Below are positions 7,606-15,652 of a stretch of 18,428 nucleotides of DNA, piece after piece. The notes under the pieces were generated by a model. It saw nothing but the letters and a program-made list of their open reading frames with translations, was not told the DNA's origin and ran no database searches. How positions within the stretch are numbered: the stretch's first letter is position 1; the number at the start of each line of letters is the position of its first letter. The position numbers and the translations under genes are program-made. The stretch lies in NCBI GenBank assembly GCA_937901285.1, contig CALCHI010000093.1, positions 1 through 18,428 of the forward strand, read 5' to 3'. This DNA is from UBA8437 sp003445035 (GTDB taxonomy: Bacteria > Planctomycetota > Planctomycetia > Planctomycetales > Planctomycetaceae).

Positions 7606-8973
7606 ATGATCGGCCGTGTTGCAGTTCTACTGATCGTGATGCTCACTCTGTTGGTGAGTGTACCGGCGCGTGCTCAGTACCCTGCACAACCACCTCAACC
7701 CGCGGCGAGCCCGGGTTATCCGACCGGCGTGTCCCCCGCCTCGTACGCCGCTGGCGCGTGGGTCGAGCCGTCAAACGGCGGGCCTGTGATCCACGAGCGA
7801 ATGCTCTCGCAGGACCGAGGCTGGGGCTACCAGGACACTCACCTGGACCGAATCCTGAACAGCGTGGTGCGCAACAGCTGGATCCGGCTGGACTACATGC
7901 TGTTCCAGACGCGGCGACCGGGAAATCATATCCTGGGTGCTGACGATCCCATGGTGGACAACGAACGTTTACCCTTCAACGTCTCCGCCGGTGGCACTGT
8001 GATCGGCCAGGCCACGGTGCCGTCAATCGACAACATCCGTTTGAAAAACATCAATGGTATGCGAGGCACGGTGGGCCTCATGCTGAGCGGTGGTGCGCTG
8101 GAAGCCAACGTTTGGGGTTTGAAGGAGAACAGTTCCAAATTCTTGATGACCGGACTTGGTGCGCAGGGCTTCGGAACCACCGATGCGGGCGGACCCCCGG
8201 CGGACCCGGTTTTCGCAGCGACCACCGTCAACAAGTTCGGTGAACCTCTTGGCGGAGAAGCGTTCCTTTACGATCACAGCTTCGGAGCCCGTTACGTCCA
8301 GGATGTGTGGGGAACCGGGATCAACTACATCCGGAATGACGCGAACGTCGGCGAGGGATTCAGGATGATGCCGATTCTTGGGTTCCGCTATCTCGAAGTG
8401 AATGAAGGCCTGTTCCAAACCGGTGTGTTCAATGGAGGATTCGATGGTGTTGTCGATTTTGGAGAAGACCTCAACAGCAATGGAGTGATGGACGCCGGAG
8501 AAGATATCAATAACGACGGCCTGCTGGACCTCGGACTGGTCAGCGTCATCAATTCACGAGTCAACAACGAGATTTTTGCCCCGCAGATTGGCATGAGGTT
8601 CCAGTTGCAGCATCGCTGGTTAACTGTGGGCTTCGAGCCAAAGGTTGCCGTCGGTGGCAACCGTTACCAAATGGAAGTGGAAACCGATCAGTTGCGGAGC
8701 TTCGGCGATCCGTTGACGAAAAGCAGTTCCAGCGGATGGAAAGAAGCAATGATCATGGACTTCCGGTTCTATCTGAAACTGTTCCCCAGCGAAGATATCG
8801 AGTTCTTTCTCTCTTACGACATCACTGTGGCCCAAAACGTTTCGCGGGCACACGATAATGTCTACTACAACGACAACGGTCAGTCGGAGCCCCCGGCTAT
8901 TGGTGTTGATCCCGGGTTCGAGAGAGTCTGGTGGCAAGGTTTGGTCCTGGGAGGTCAAATCTGGTTGCGATAG
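7606..8973 (+). CDS. BBP7 family outer-membrane beta-barrel protein
   Basis: A 455-residue putative beta-barrel porin of the planctomycete BBP7 family. The signal peptide is clear: a basic start, a Leu/Val core and ARA-Q cleavage after residue 23. A Pro/Ala-rich linker (24-45) follows. The barrel begins near NSWIRLDYMLFQTRRPG, typical of BBP7, and alternating strands run to the C-terminal RVWWQGLVLGGQIWLR, which ends in an aromatic/basic strand as outer-membrane barrels do. Residues 286-310 hold two back-to-back EF-hand-like loops (D288/N290/N292/D296/E299 and D300/N302/D304/D308), which look like a calcium-binding insert in one loop. AGGA lies eight bases before the ATG. The gene is monocistronic: inverted repeats precede it and a strong terminator follows. 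Cargo is unknown. Confidence 0.88.
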   Translation: MIGRVAVLLIVMLTLLVSVPARAQYPAQPPQPAASPGYPTGVSPASYAAGAWVEPSNGGPVIHERMLSQDRGWGYQDTHLDRILNSVVRNSWIRLDYMLFQTRRPGNHILGADDPMVDNERLPFNVSAGGTVIGQATVPSIDNIRLKNINGMRGTVGLMLSGGALEANVWGLKENSSKFLMTGLGAQGFGTTDAGGPPADPVFAATTVNKFGEPLGGEAFLYDHSFGARYVQDVWGTGINYIRNDANVGEGFRMMPILGFRYLEVNEGLFQTGVFNGGFDGVVDFGEDLNSNGVMDAGEDINNDGLLDLGLVSVINSRVNNEIFAPQIGMRFQLQHRWLTVGFEPKVAVGGNRYQMEVETDQLRSFGDPLTKSSSSGWKEAMIMDFRFYLKLFPSEDIEFFLSYDITVAQNVSRAHDNVYYNDNGQSEPPAIGVDPGFERVWWQGLVLGGQIWLR

Positions 8974-9023
8974 CAACCGGCCACCGGGCGAACCTGGGCC
9001 CGGCACCAATCTGATCCGTGCGA

Positions 9024-9062
9024 GCGAGGGATCCGTTGTTACGGATCCCTCGCTTTGTTTTT
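9024..9062 (+). terminator. Rho-independent terminator of the BBP7 gene
   Basis: A perfect 13-bp stem GCGAGGGATCCGT / ACGGATCCCTCGC (9024-9036 and 9041-9053) closes a TGTT loop and is followed by TTTGTTTTT. It sits 50 bases after the BBP7 stop codon. Confidence 0.93.
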
Positions 9063-9290
9063 GCTGTCGGCCAATCCGAACCGCGGCGCGGCTGTTGTTG
9101 CCGGCCTGCACACACTTCGGTGACGCGGGGCAACTGGCCGTTGGCCGCGATGTGATTTCCGGAGCGGTACCAGTCACCGTCTCTCATGCTGGGAACATCG
9201 GAGATCTGTACATTACTTTCGGCCTGGAATCTGTGGAAAAAGGTCCGACGGCAACGCGGGCAATCGTCGACCGGTGCATCGCAGGGCGGA
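9063..9290. other. Non-coding stretch with no recognised element
   Basis: Together with the preceding terminator this makes a 353-base gap between genes. I found no convincing ORF, tRNA or long repeat in it. Its overlapping open frames have arginine-rich, low-information translations typical of GC-rich intergenic DNA. Confidence 0.5.
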
Positions 9291-9320
9291 TTGACACTGA
9301 GTCGGGAAGTGGTTTAGGGT
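9291..9320 (+). promoter_or_regulatory. Promoter abutting the start codon of the small membrane protein gene
   Basis: A perfect TTGACA (9291-9296) is followed after 18 bases by TAGGGT (9315-9320). Only six bases separate this -10 from the ATG at 9327, so transcription would begin at or next to the start codon. AGGG (9316-9319) could alternatively be read as a ribosome site, but it could not serve both roles in the same transcript. Confidence 0.4.
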
Positions 9321-9326
9321 TCGATC

Positions 9327-9638
9327 ATGAAACGGAAGCTGCGGGAAGTGTTGTATGCGGGGATGTACGCCACGGCGTGTGTCGGGCTGGTGTATTGCTG
9401 TGGTTCGTGCCTGTGGCGGATTGGTGGACTGGCTAGCGGCACGCTACTGTTCGGCATCCTGGTGCTCTTCGGCGGCTACGGTGCGTTCCTGTGTGGTCAG
9501 ACCGCTGTCGAGATTCTTCAGGGGCTGAAACGGCCGGAAGACCTGCAGGAAGAGGCTGTCGAGGGCGTTGTGGGCGCCGTCAGCCAGAGCGTCTTAGACA
9601 CTGCTGGGACGGTACTGGCAGAAAACGCCTCGCCCTAG
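9327..9638 (+). CDS. Small two-helix membrane protein, function unknown
   Basis: A 103-residue protein I do not recognise. It begins with a basic MKRKLR segment, then two hydrophobic helices at roughly residues 9-27 and 34-57, and ends in an acidic amphipathic tail (about 65-103). The helices are rich in cysteine: C18, C24, C25, C28 and C56, with C24-C25-x-x-C28 at the end of the first helix. The positive-inside rule suggests both ends face the cytoplasm. The gene follows a strong terminator and converges on a DUF1501 gene 118 bases away, so it is transcribed alone. Codon use and composition resemble its neighbours. Coding is likely from the ordered hydrophobic pattern and the upstream TTGACA, but homology was not checked. 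Confidence 0.65.
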   Translation: MKRKLREVLYAGMYATACVGLVYCCGSCLWRIGGLASGTLLFGILVLFGGYGAFLCGQTAVEILQGLKRPEDLQEEAVEGVVGAVSQSVLDTAGTVLAENASP

Positions 9639-9756
9639 GGGCGACGACGTTGGCCGTACTGATACCAAGACCGGCGTGCCAGGCGGTGTCGAGGGACGCG
9701 GCGGTACGAGGAGCGTCGGCGGGGCTTCGTGGCGGTTTCGGGAGAATCGGAAACGC

Positions 9757-11217
9757 TCACGCGAGCCAGTCTTTGACGACGTGGCCACCGACGTCGGTCA
9801 GCCGGAAGTCTCGACCCTGGAAGCGGTGGGTGAGCTTGAGGTGATCGAGTCCGAAGGAATGCAGCATCGTGGCGTGCAGGTCGTTGACGTGCACGGGTTT
9901 TTCGGCGACGCCCCAGCCGATGTCATCGCTGGCGCCGTGAACCATCCCGCCCTTGAGTCCACCGCCGGCCAGGAACATGCTGAAAGAGAACGGATGGTGG
10001 TCGCGGCCTGTGACGTTGGGGCGTCCACCGCGGTTTTCCCCCAGCGGAGTGCGGCCGAATTCGGCACCCCACACGACCATGGTCTGGTCCAGCAACCCTC
10101 GCTGCTTGAGGTCGTTGATCAATGCGGCGATAGGTTGATCGACGACGTGGGTGTTGTAGGCCAGTTCGTTGTCCAGGTTGCTGTGGTGGTCCCACGAGGC
10201 GTAGACCAGGTTGACGAACCGGACACCCCGCTCGACAAGCCGGCGAGCCAGGAGACAGTTGCGTGCGAAGCTCTGGTAGGTGTTGCCGGCTTTGCCGCGG
10301 CCGCCCTTGCGGATTTCCTTGCGATCGACGCCGTACATCTCGTGCGTGGCCTTGGTCTCGCTGGAGAGGTCGATCAGTTCCGGCGCGGCTGTCTGCATTC
10401 GGTAAGCGAGTTCGTAGCTGGCGATCCGGCTGGCGATCTCCGGATCTCGCTGCTCGGCCAGCCGGTCGCCGTTGATCTGACGCAGTACGTCGAGGCCCTT
10501 GCGTTGCAGCTGCGGGGGCAGCCCGCTGGGATTGGAGAGATTCAGGACGGGTTCGCCAGATGTGCGAAATCGCACACCCGCGTAGAGACTCGGCAGAAAA
10601 CCACTTTGCCACAGCGTCGCTCCGCCGCTGGAGCCCCGCCCACTGGTCAATACGACGTAGCCAGGCAGGTCACGGGTCTCGCTGCCCAGGCCGTAGTTGA
10701 TCCAGGAACCCATCGTTGGCAGGCCGAAGGTGCCACGGCCGCACTGCATCAGTAACTGCCCGGGGTGATGATTGAATTGATCGGAGTGAAGCGACCTGAC
10801 CAGCAGAAGATCGTCGGCACAGCTCCCGATGTGTGGCAGGTAATCGGAAAACTCGGTGCCGCATTCGCCGAAGGGGCGGAATTTCCGTTTGGACCCCATC
10901 AGGCGGACCGAGTCCTTCTTGATGAAGGCGAAGCGGACATCCTTGAGCTGTTCGTCGGGCATCGGTTGCCCGTGCAGTTGGTTGAGCCTGGGCTTGGGAT
11001 CGAAGAGGTCCAGGTGCGACGGAGCCCCGGCCATGAAAATGAAGATGCACGACTTGGCCCGCGGCTCAAAATGAGTCGACTTGGGAGCCAGCGGATTCTC
11101 CGCGTCAGCTGCCAGCAGTCCATCATCGGAAAGAAGCGACGCCAGTCCCGCGGCTCCGAGGCCACAGGCCGAACTGGTCAGGAAGTTGCGACGTGTCTGC
11201 GACAGCAACGCGTGCAT
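9757..11217 (-). CDS. DUF1501 family secreted protein, partner of a DUF1549/DUF1553 gene
   Basis: A 486-residue DUF1501 protein. The Tat signal is at the N-terminus (QTRRNFLTSSACGLGAAGLASLL, with R9-R10). Family elements are KSCIFIFMAGAPSHLDLFDPKP at about 55-75, the LLARRLVERGVRFVNLVY helix-strand, SWDHHSN, WGAEFGRTP and GRDHHPFSFSMFLAGGG, ending in a GLDHLKLTHRFQGRDFRLTDV-like tail. The His and Asp residues in these motifs resemble the metal ligands of the alkaline phosphatase superfamily, but no reaction is established. It starts 20 bases after the stop of the large cytochrome-type gene, so the two are almost certainly an operon, and the pairing is seen repeatedly in planctomycete genomes. 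It was proposed for polysaccharide or sulfated-polymer use by association, which is inference. Confidence 0.95.
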   Translation of the reverse strand: MHALLSQTRRNFLTSSACGLGAAGLASLLSDDGLLAADAENPLAPKSTHFEPRAKSCIFIFMAGAPSHLDLFDPKPRLNQLHGQPMPDEQLKDVRFAFIKKDSVRLMGSKRKFRPFGECGTEFSDYLPHIGSCADDLLLVRSLHSDQFNHHPGQLLMQCGRGTFGLPTMGSWINYGLGSETRDLPGYVVLTSGRGSSGGATLWQSGFLPSLYAGVRFRTSGEPVLNLSNPSGLPPQLQRKGLDVLRQINGDRLAEQRDPEIASRIASYELAYRMQTAAPELIDLSSETKATHEMYGVDRKEIRKGGRGKAGNTYQSFARNCLLARRLVERGVRFVNLVYASWDHHSNLDNELAYNTHVVDQPIAALINDLKQRGLLDQTMVVWGAEFGRTPLGENRGGRPNVTGRDHHPFSFSMFLAGGGLKGGMVHGASDDIGWGVAEKPVHVNDLHATMLHSFGLDHLKLTHRFQGRDFRLTDVGGHVVKDWLA

Positions 11218-11237
11218 GTCACTCTCTCCTCTCGTGG

Positions 11238-14200
11238 TTATTCACGAGTGATGAATTCGTCCATGTTCAGCATGATCCGACAGGTGGCTACCCAGGCGGC
11301 TGACTCGTCGGTTGCCGTGCCCTTGGTGTTGTAGTTTCCCACCAGGGACTTGGCGTTATCGGCGTGCTCGGTGTACCACTCGCGAGAGGCTTCGAGCAGG
11401 CCGGCGAAACCTTTGAGTTCCTCAGAATTGGGTGGCCGCGAGACGCACAGGCGAAATGCGCGGGTCAGTCGACCACGGTCGTCGACGTGTTTTTCGCCCA
11501 GGACGCGTCGCGCCATTGCCTGTGAGGCTTCCACGTAGACTTCGTTGTTGAGGGTCGTCAAGGCCTGCAGCGGTGTGTTTGACGCCCGTCGTTCGACACA
11601 TGTCGTGTTCGAATCGGGGCAGTCAAAGGTCGTCAGGTTCGGGTGCGGAGCGGTCCGTTTGAAAAACGTGTACATGCCGCGGCGGAAGCGGTCGGCACCC
11701 TTGCTGGCGATCCACTTGAAGTTGTTGGCGTAACTCAGTGCTGCCACATCGGCCGGCATCGGTGGGAACACGCTGGGGCCTCCGATCTTGCGCGAGATCA
11801 ATCCGGCGGCGGTCAGGCTGTTGTCGCGAATGATTTCGGCCTGCAAGCGGACTCGGTTCTGGCGGCCCAGCAAGGTGTTTTGCGGATCGGCGGTTGCCAG
11901 CGCCTCGGACGTCGTTGATGTCTGGCGATAGGTGGCTGACAGCACGATGATTCGAATCAACGCTTTACGACTCCACTTCAAACGCCGGTACTCGGTGGCG
12001 AGCCAATCCAGCAGTGCGGGGTGAGTGGGTTTGTCGCCGCGGATGCCAAAATCGTTGATCGTCCGGACCAACCCCTTGCCGAACAAGTGGCTCCAGGTGT
12101 GGTTGACGGCGACCCGGGGTGGCAGGGGATTGTCGTCGGAGATCAGCCAGCGAGCCAGGTCGAGTCGATCGGCCAGTCGCTTGGGGTCCTTGTGACGGGG
12201 CCGAACCGGCGGCAGCACCCCGAGTCCAGCCGGGATGGCTGGAGTCGTTTTCTGTGGCCTGAGAAAATCACCGCGTTGGAACAGGAATGTGGTCCTGGGG
12301 CTCTTGGTGCGCTGCCGAATCACGCGAACACTCATCTGAGGACGTTTCGGTGATTTTTTCCTGGTCTCGGCCAACTGCTTGATCAGGGGGCCGGTCGTTT
12401 TGTCGACTGTGGCGAAGTGATCCAGCAGGACGGCTGTGGCCTTCTTGTCATTGGCCTTCTTGTTGCGGGCTTCGAAAGCGGCCAGTACTGGCTGGGGCAA
12501 GCCCAGGTTTTTCTGACGACCGGTGAGGGGGACGAGGCGGAAGCGGCCCAGGGTGTGTGTTCCTCCGTAGGACTGCGTGATCGTCACCCGGAGATGTTGC
12601 GGCCCTTTCAACGAGATGGGCTTGGCCAGAAAGAACGTGGCGTTGTGCGGTTTACCCATCTGGGGAGAAATCGCCCAGCCGGTCTTCGGTTTGCCGTCGA
12701 TGGCGTTGGTGGCCGGGAACTTGTCCTGGGCGAAGGTGGAGCGGGCCTGGACCAGCTTGGCCTCGGTGGCCTTGGCGAATGACTCGTTGTCAGAGAGTTC
12801 CATCTTCAGGCCGGTGACCACGAAGTTGCCATTGGAGGCACGTCCGGGTCCATTCTTGGGCAATGACTTGTCGGGGTGGACTTCCAGTCGCAGCCCGGAG
12901 AGGGACGAGGCTTCCACGCGTCCGACCAGTGTGTAAACAGCCGTTACGGGGTTGGGACCCGAGGCCAGCACCACGTTGTCCTTTTGAACGGCCAACTTGA
13001 TTCCGCCGGAGCCGGTGGCAGCGAGGCCGGTTAGCGGCAGGTCTCTTATGGGGTCCTTGCCGGCAGCGTCCAGCGCTTGGTGCTGCTTGGCGAGCCAAAC
13101 CTCGAATGCTGGTTGCAACTTGGTGCGTGCGGTGGCCAGGTCGGTCTCGAGCTTGGCCAGTTGTTTGCGGTGCGCGGCGGATTCCCGTGTGAATGTCTTC
13201 AGGGCGTCCGCAGAAGTCACGACGTCAGAGTTCATCTCGTCGCCGTTGTTGTAGAACGCGAAGAACTGGTAGTACTCCCGCTGCGAGATCTGGTCGTACT
13301 TGTGCGAATGGCAGCGCGCACATCCCACCGTCAATCCCAGCCAGACGGCCCCGGTGGTTTCAACACGGTCGAAAACCGCCTCGACACGCCACTGTTCCTT
13401 GTCCGTTCCCCCTTCGGTGTTGGTCAGCGTCTGACGATGGAAGGCGGTTGCCAGCACCTGGTTCTCGTTGGCCCCGGGCAGCAGGTCTCCTGCGATCTGT
13501 TCGACGGTGAACTGGTCAAAAGGCATGTCCTGATTGACGGCATCGATAACCCAGTCCCGCCAGCGCCAGGCGTTGGGCCTCGGCCGGTCCTTTTCGTATC
13601 CGTCGCTGTCGGCATACCTCGCTTTGTCCAGCCAGTGGCGGCCCCAGCGTTCACCGAAATGTCGGGATTTCAGTAACTTGTCGACCAGGCGCTGGTAGGC
13701 ATCGGGTGTCTTGTCGGCGACGAAACGGTCGACCTCATCGGGGCTTGGTGGCAGGCCGAGCAGGTCGAGACTCAAGCGTCGTACCAGGGTGTGCCGTCCG
13801 GCCTCCGGCGAGGGGGCCAGCCCGTTTGCGGCAAGCCGGGCCAGGACGAAGGCGTCGATCGGATTGTGGCTTTTTGCGGCCAGGGCGGGGGGAAGCTTGG
13901 GGGGAGTGGGGCGAGCCAGGGGCTTGTAGGCCCAGTGGGTCTTGGCGGGGCCGCCGATGCGGATCCCCTTGGGCCACTTGGCTCCCTGGTCAATCCAGGC
14001 ACGCAACAAGGCCACCTGGGGTTTGGACAGCAGATCCCCTTCGGGTGGCATGGTGATGTCCGGGTCGAGTCCGCCGACGTAGCGGATCATCAGGCTTTTG
14101 GCACTTTCGCCGATCGAGAACGCGACTCCGCGATCACCTCCGGCCAGGGTGTGGTTACGCGTGTCGAGCCGGAGACCGGATTCCTGTTTCTTGGCGCCGT

Positions 14201-14357
14201 GGCAGGCGACACAGTGCTTGGCCAGGAGCGGTTTGATGTCCTTGCTGAAATCGACGGTCTTCTTGGCCGGTGGGGGCAGTTGGTCCTCGGCGGCGGATGT
14301 GAGGGCCGTGCCAAGCAGAACAAACAGGGAGAGAGCTGAGAGTCTGACGCGACGCAT
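11238..14357 (-). CDS. PSCyt1-DUF1549-DUF1553 secreted cytochrome-type protein
   Basis: A 1039-residue exported protein. ATG 14357 has GGAG eight bases upstream and opens a Sec signal peptide (MRRVRLSALSLFVLLG, cleavage near SAA-E). Order of parts: planctomycete cytochrome C domain (about 36-135) with haem motif C49-V-A-C52-H53 and probable axial M103 in MPPEGD; DUF1549 (about 160-370) ending with a second CXXCH, C346-ARC-H350, followed by SHKYD; a short coiled coil (about 389-425); a beta-rich insert (about 450-610) with discoidin/carbohydrate-binding character (FAQDKFPATNAIDGKPKTGW-type motif); then DUF1553 (about 700 to the end) with NHTWSHLFGKGLV and RRASNTPLQAL. A start at 14447 would bury the signal peptide. 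It is the first gene of an operon with DUF1501. It is probably a periplasmic redox protein of unknown substrate. Confidence 0.95.
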   Translation of the reverse strand: MRRVRLSALSLFVLLGTALTSAAEDQLPPPAKKTVDFSKDIKPLLAKHCVACHGAKKQESGLRLDTRNHTLAGGDRGVAFSIGESAKSLMIRYVGGLDPDITMPPEGDLLSKPQVALLRAWIDQGAKWPKGIRIGGPAKTHWAYKPLARPTPPKLPPALAAKSHNPIDAFVLARLAANGLAPSPEAGRHTLVRRLSLDLLGLPPSPDEVDRFVADKTPDAYQRLVDKLLKSRHFGERWGRHWLDKARYADSDGYEKDRPRPNAWRWRDWVIDAVNQDMPFDQFTVEQIAGDLLPGANENQVLATAFHRQTLTNTEGGTDKEQWRVEAVFDRVETTGAVWLGLTVGCARCHSHKYDQISQREYYQFFAFYNNGDEMNSDVVTSADALKTFTRESAAHRKQLAKLETDLATARTKLQPAFEVWLAKQHQALDAAGKDPIRDLPLTGLAATGSGGIKLAVQKDNVVLASGPNPVTAVYTLVGRVEASSLSGLRLEVHPDKSLPKNGPGRASNGNFVVTGLKMELSDNESFAKATEAKLVQARSTFAQDKFPATNAIDGKPKTGWAISPQMGKPHNATFFLAKPISLKGPQHLRVTITQSYGGTHTLGRFRLVPLTGRQKNLGLPQPVLAAFEARNKKANDKKATAVLLDHFATVDKTTGPLIKQLAETRKKSPKRPQMSVRVIRQRTKSPRTTFLFQRGDFLRPQKTTPAIPAGLGVLPPVRPRHKDPKRLADRLDLARWLISDDNPLPPRVAVNHTWSHLFGKGLVRTINDFGIRGDKPTHPALLDWLATEYRRLKWSRKALIRIIVLSATYRQTSTTSEALATADPQNTLLGRQNRVRLQAEIIRDNSLTAAGLISRKIGGPSVFPPMPADVAALSYANNFKWIASKGADRFRRGMYTFFKRTAPHPNLTTFDCPDSNTTCVERRASNTPLQALTTLNNEVYVEASQAMARRVLGEKHVDDRGRLTRAFRLCVSRPPNSEELKGFAGLLEASREWYTEHADNAKSLVGNYNTKGTATDESAAWVATCRIMLNMDEFITRE

Positions 14358-14440
14358 CTCTGGGGCTCCACGATGGACAAACTGGCCGGCCAGGCGGGGT
14401 CCGAGGATCTCGGATGAGGCCGTTTTGCGAGGTCGCTGGA

Positions 14441-14470
14441 TAGTCAATCACGTCGTCGGGGACGTGTCAA
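14441..14470 (-). promoter_or_regulatory. Candidate promoter for the DUF1549/DUF1553-DUF1501 operon
   Basis: On the minus strand a perfect TTGACA lies at 14470-14465. The matching -10 is poor: TTGACT, TGACTA or GACTAT at 17, 18 or 19 bases. Placement between the upstream gene's hairpin and the start codon supports it. Confidence 0.3.
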
Positions 14471-14510
14471 GAATGTCGTGTTCGGCTCGATCCACAGGAC
14501 TCAAATGGAA

Positions 14511-14537
14511 GGAACCCGCCCTTTTGGGACGGGTTCC
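14511..14537 (-). terminator. Hairpin after the glycine-rich protein gene, possible terminator
   Basis: GGAACCCG (14511-14518) pairs with CGGGTTCC (14530-14537), with three further G-C pairs inside and a four-base loop; one base is bulged. It begins 30 bases after the minus-strand stop at 14567. On the minus strand it is followed by TTCCATTTG, only weakly T-rich, so termination efficiency is uncertain. Confidence 0.5.
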
Positions 14538-14566
14538 AGAAAGTTGCGAATGCCTTGGCCGAGACC

Positions 14567-15502
14567 TCAACGAGATGTCGATGTGGTCCGAAAGTTCCGG
14601 ACGCCCCTGGCGGGCCGTGTCGGCTCACCCTGTGGCACAGCCCCGGCGTTGCCCTTGGACTCGTTTCGTTTCCGCTCGGCTCCCCTGGACTTGGCGTAGG
14701 CCACCACCTGCCGGGCACGGATCAGGTGCTGCAGGTGGAAGTAAGGAGGATGGAACCCGCCACCCAGACGCGAGCGTCGCTTGGCGGCCAACGTTTGCCA
14801 CGGCATCTTGCTGTTGATGTTCCAGGCCGCCGCCTGGGCGACCGGAGTGGGAATCCTGCGCTGGGCGACCAGCGTCAGCAATTCGTTGAGGCCCGGATCC
14901 TTGGAATACTCCTGGACGGGAACCAGCTTGTACCGCATCCGCGAACTGGGCTCGCGCTTGCCGTGCTCGAGGCACACGCCGTGGTAAGGCAGGCGAACGA
15001 CCTTTTGCGGGGGGATCGAGAACATTCCCATGCCACCGCCTCCGCCGCCCATACCACCGCCTCCGCCGCCCATGCCACCGCCTCCGCCACCCATGCCGCC
15101 GCCGGAGGACTGGCCGCCGCCACCTCCACCACCGGATTGGCCGCCGCCTCCCCCACCCATCATGCCGCCACCGCCTCCGCCCATCATGCCACCCTGTTTG
15201 AGCACCTGGACGCCAACAACGGCGTTGGGCAACTTGACGGTCAACGGCTGGTCCGTCTTGTTCTTGATCAGCACGTTACCCTGTCGCGAGTTTTTCAGAA
15301 TCAACCGGGCCGTGATCACTCCATCCTTGATGCCTTTGAACAATTCGACCTTCTTGGCGGTCGGATCGAACTTCGGCTTGGTGATTGCCGGAACCCGCTT
15401 GGAGCGTGTCGCTGCCGAGAGGGCCTGGGAGACCAGGACCGAGGCCACGAGGGCCGGGACGACAACTTTGAGGATTCGCGTGACAGTAAGACGAGACACC
15501 AT
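14567..15502 (-). CDS. Secreted protein with glycine-methionine-rich central region
   Basis: A 311-residue protein not recognised beyond being planctomycete-like. ATG 15502 has AGGAG eight bases upstream. A signal peptide is visible (about 8-31, ending ALSA-A). Residues 45-102 form a beta-rich domain (ITARLILKNSRQGNVLIKNKTDQPLTVKLP), reminiscent of proteins that bear an Ig-like or 'intrinsic contribution' domain. Residues 104-160 are almost only Gly and Met with a few Ser/Gln. The C-terminal domain (161-265) has VCLEHGKREPSS and AQAAAWNINSKMPWQTLAAK, well-formed and probably conserved, before a basic, polar tail (270-311). The Gly-rich part probably acts as a flexible linker or in assembly. 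It lies 150 bases after the DAHP synthase gene, same strand, with no terminator seen between, so co-transcription is possible. Confidence 0.8.
   Translation of the reverse strand: MVSRLTVTRILKVVVPALVASVLVSQALSAATRSKRVPAITKPKFDPTAKKVELFKGIKDGVITARLILKNSRQGNVLIKNKTDQPLTVKLPNAVVGVQVLKQGGMMGGGGGGMMGGGGGGQSGGGGGGGQSSGGGMGGGGGGMGGGGGGMGGGGGGMGMFSIPPQKVVRLPYHGVCLEHGKREPSSRMRYKLVPVQEYSKDPGLNELLTLVAQRRIPTPVAQAAAWNINSKMPWQTLAAKRRSRLGGGFHPPYFHLQHLIRARQVVAYAKSRGAERKRNESKGNAGAVPQGEPTRPARGVRNFRTTSTSR
15032..15094 (-). repeat. Three tandem 21-base repeats within the glycine-rich gene
   Basis: On the minus strand three near-identical 21-base units each encode Met followed by six Gly. They lie in a longer GGN-rich tract (15023-15193). 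Slippage can change the copy number in frame without disrupting the gene. Confidence 0.85.
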
Positions 15503-15652
15503 GGGTGAACTCCTGGTGGGACAAGGCCCGTAGGTTTTTTCAATCGTATCCCATGTTTTCCCGACGCGCCAACAAAAAATGGCATACGACGAGGATTCGC
15601 TACAGGGAGATACCGGAGAATGGGCCCGGTTGTACAGATTACAGCGGATGGA

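Noticed and set aside
9630..9644. Short palindrome at the end of the small membrane protein gene as a terminator
   Set aside because: The six-pair stem has no T-run on the plus strand, and on the minus strand the T-run is only four bases and five bases away.
9676..10755. Long plus-strand open frame opposite the second DUF1501 gene
   Set aside because: It is the antisense shadow of a gene with a Tat signal and full family motifs.
14382..14393. Perfect 12-base palindrome CTGGCCGGCCAG before the DUF1549 gene
   Set aside because: Such GC palindromes are fairly common in DNA of this composition, it leaves no loop, and nothing else marks it as an operator.
14358..14447. Upstream extension of the DUF1549/DUF1553 gene
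   Set aside because: The added 30 residues precede a complete Sec signal peptide that starts at ATG 14357 with GGAG in place.
15023..15193. CRISPR-like or minisatellite array
   Set aside because: The repeats are in frame within a coding region and have no spacers.
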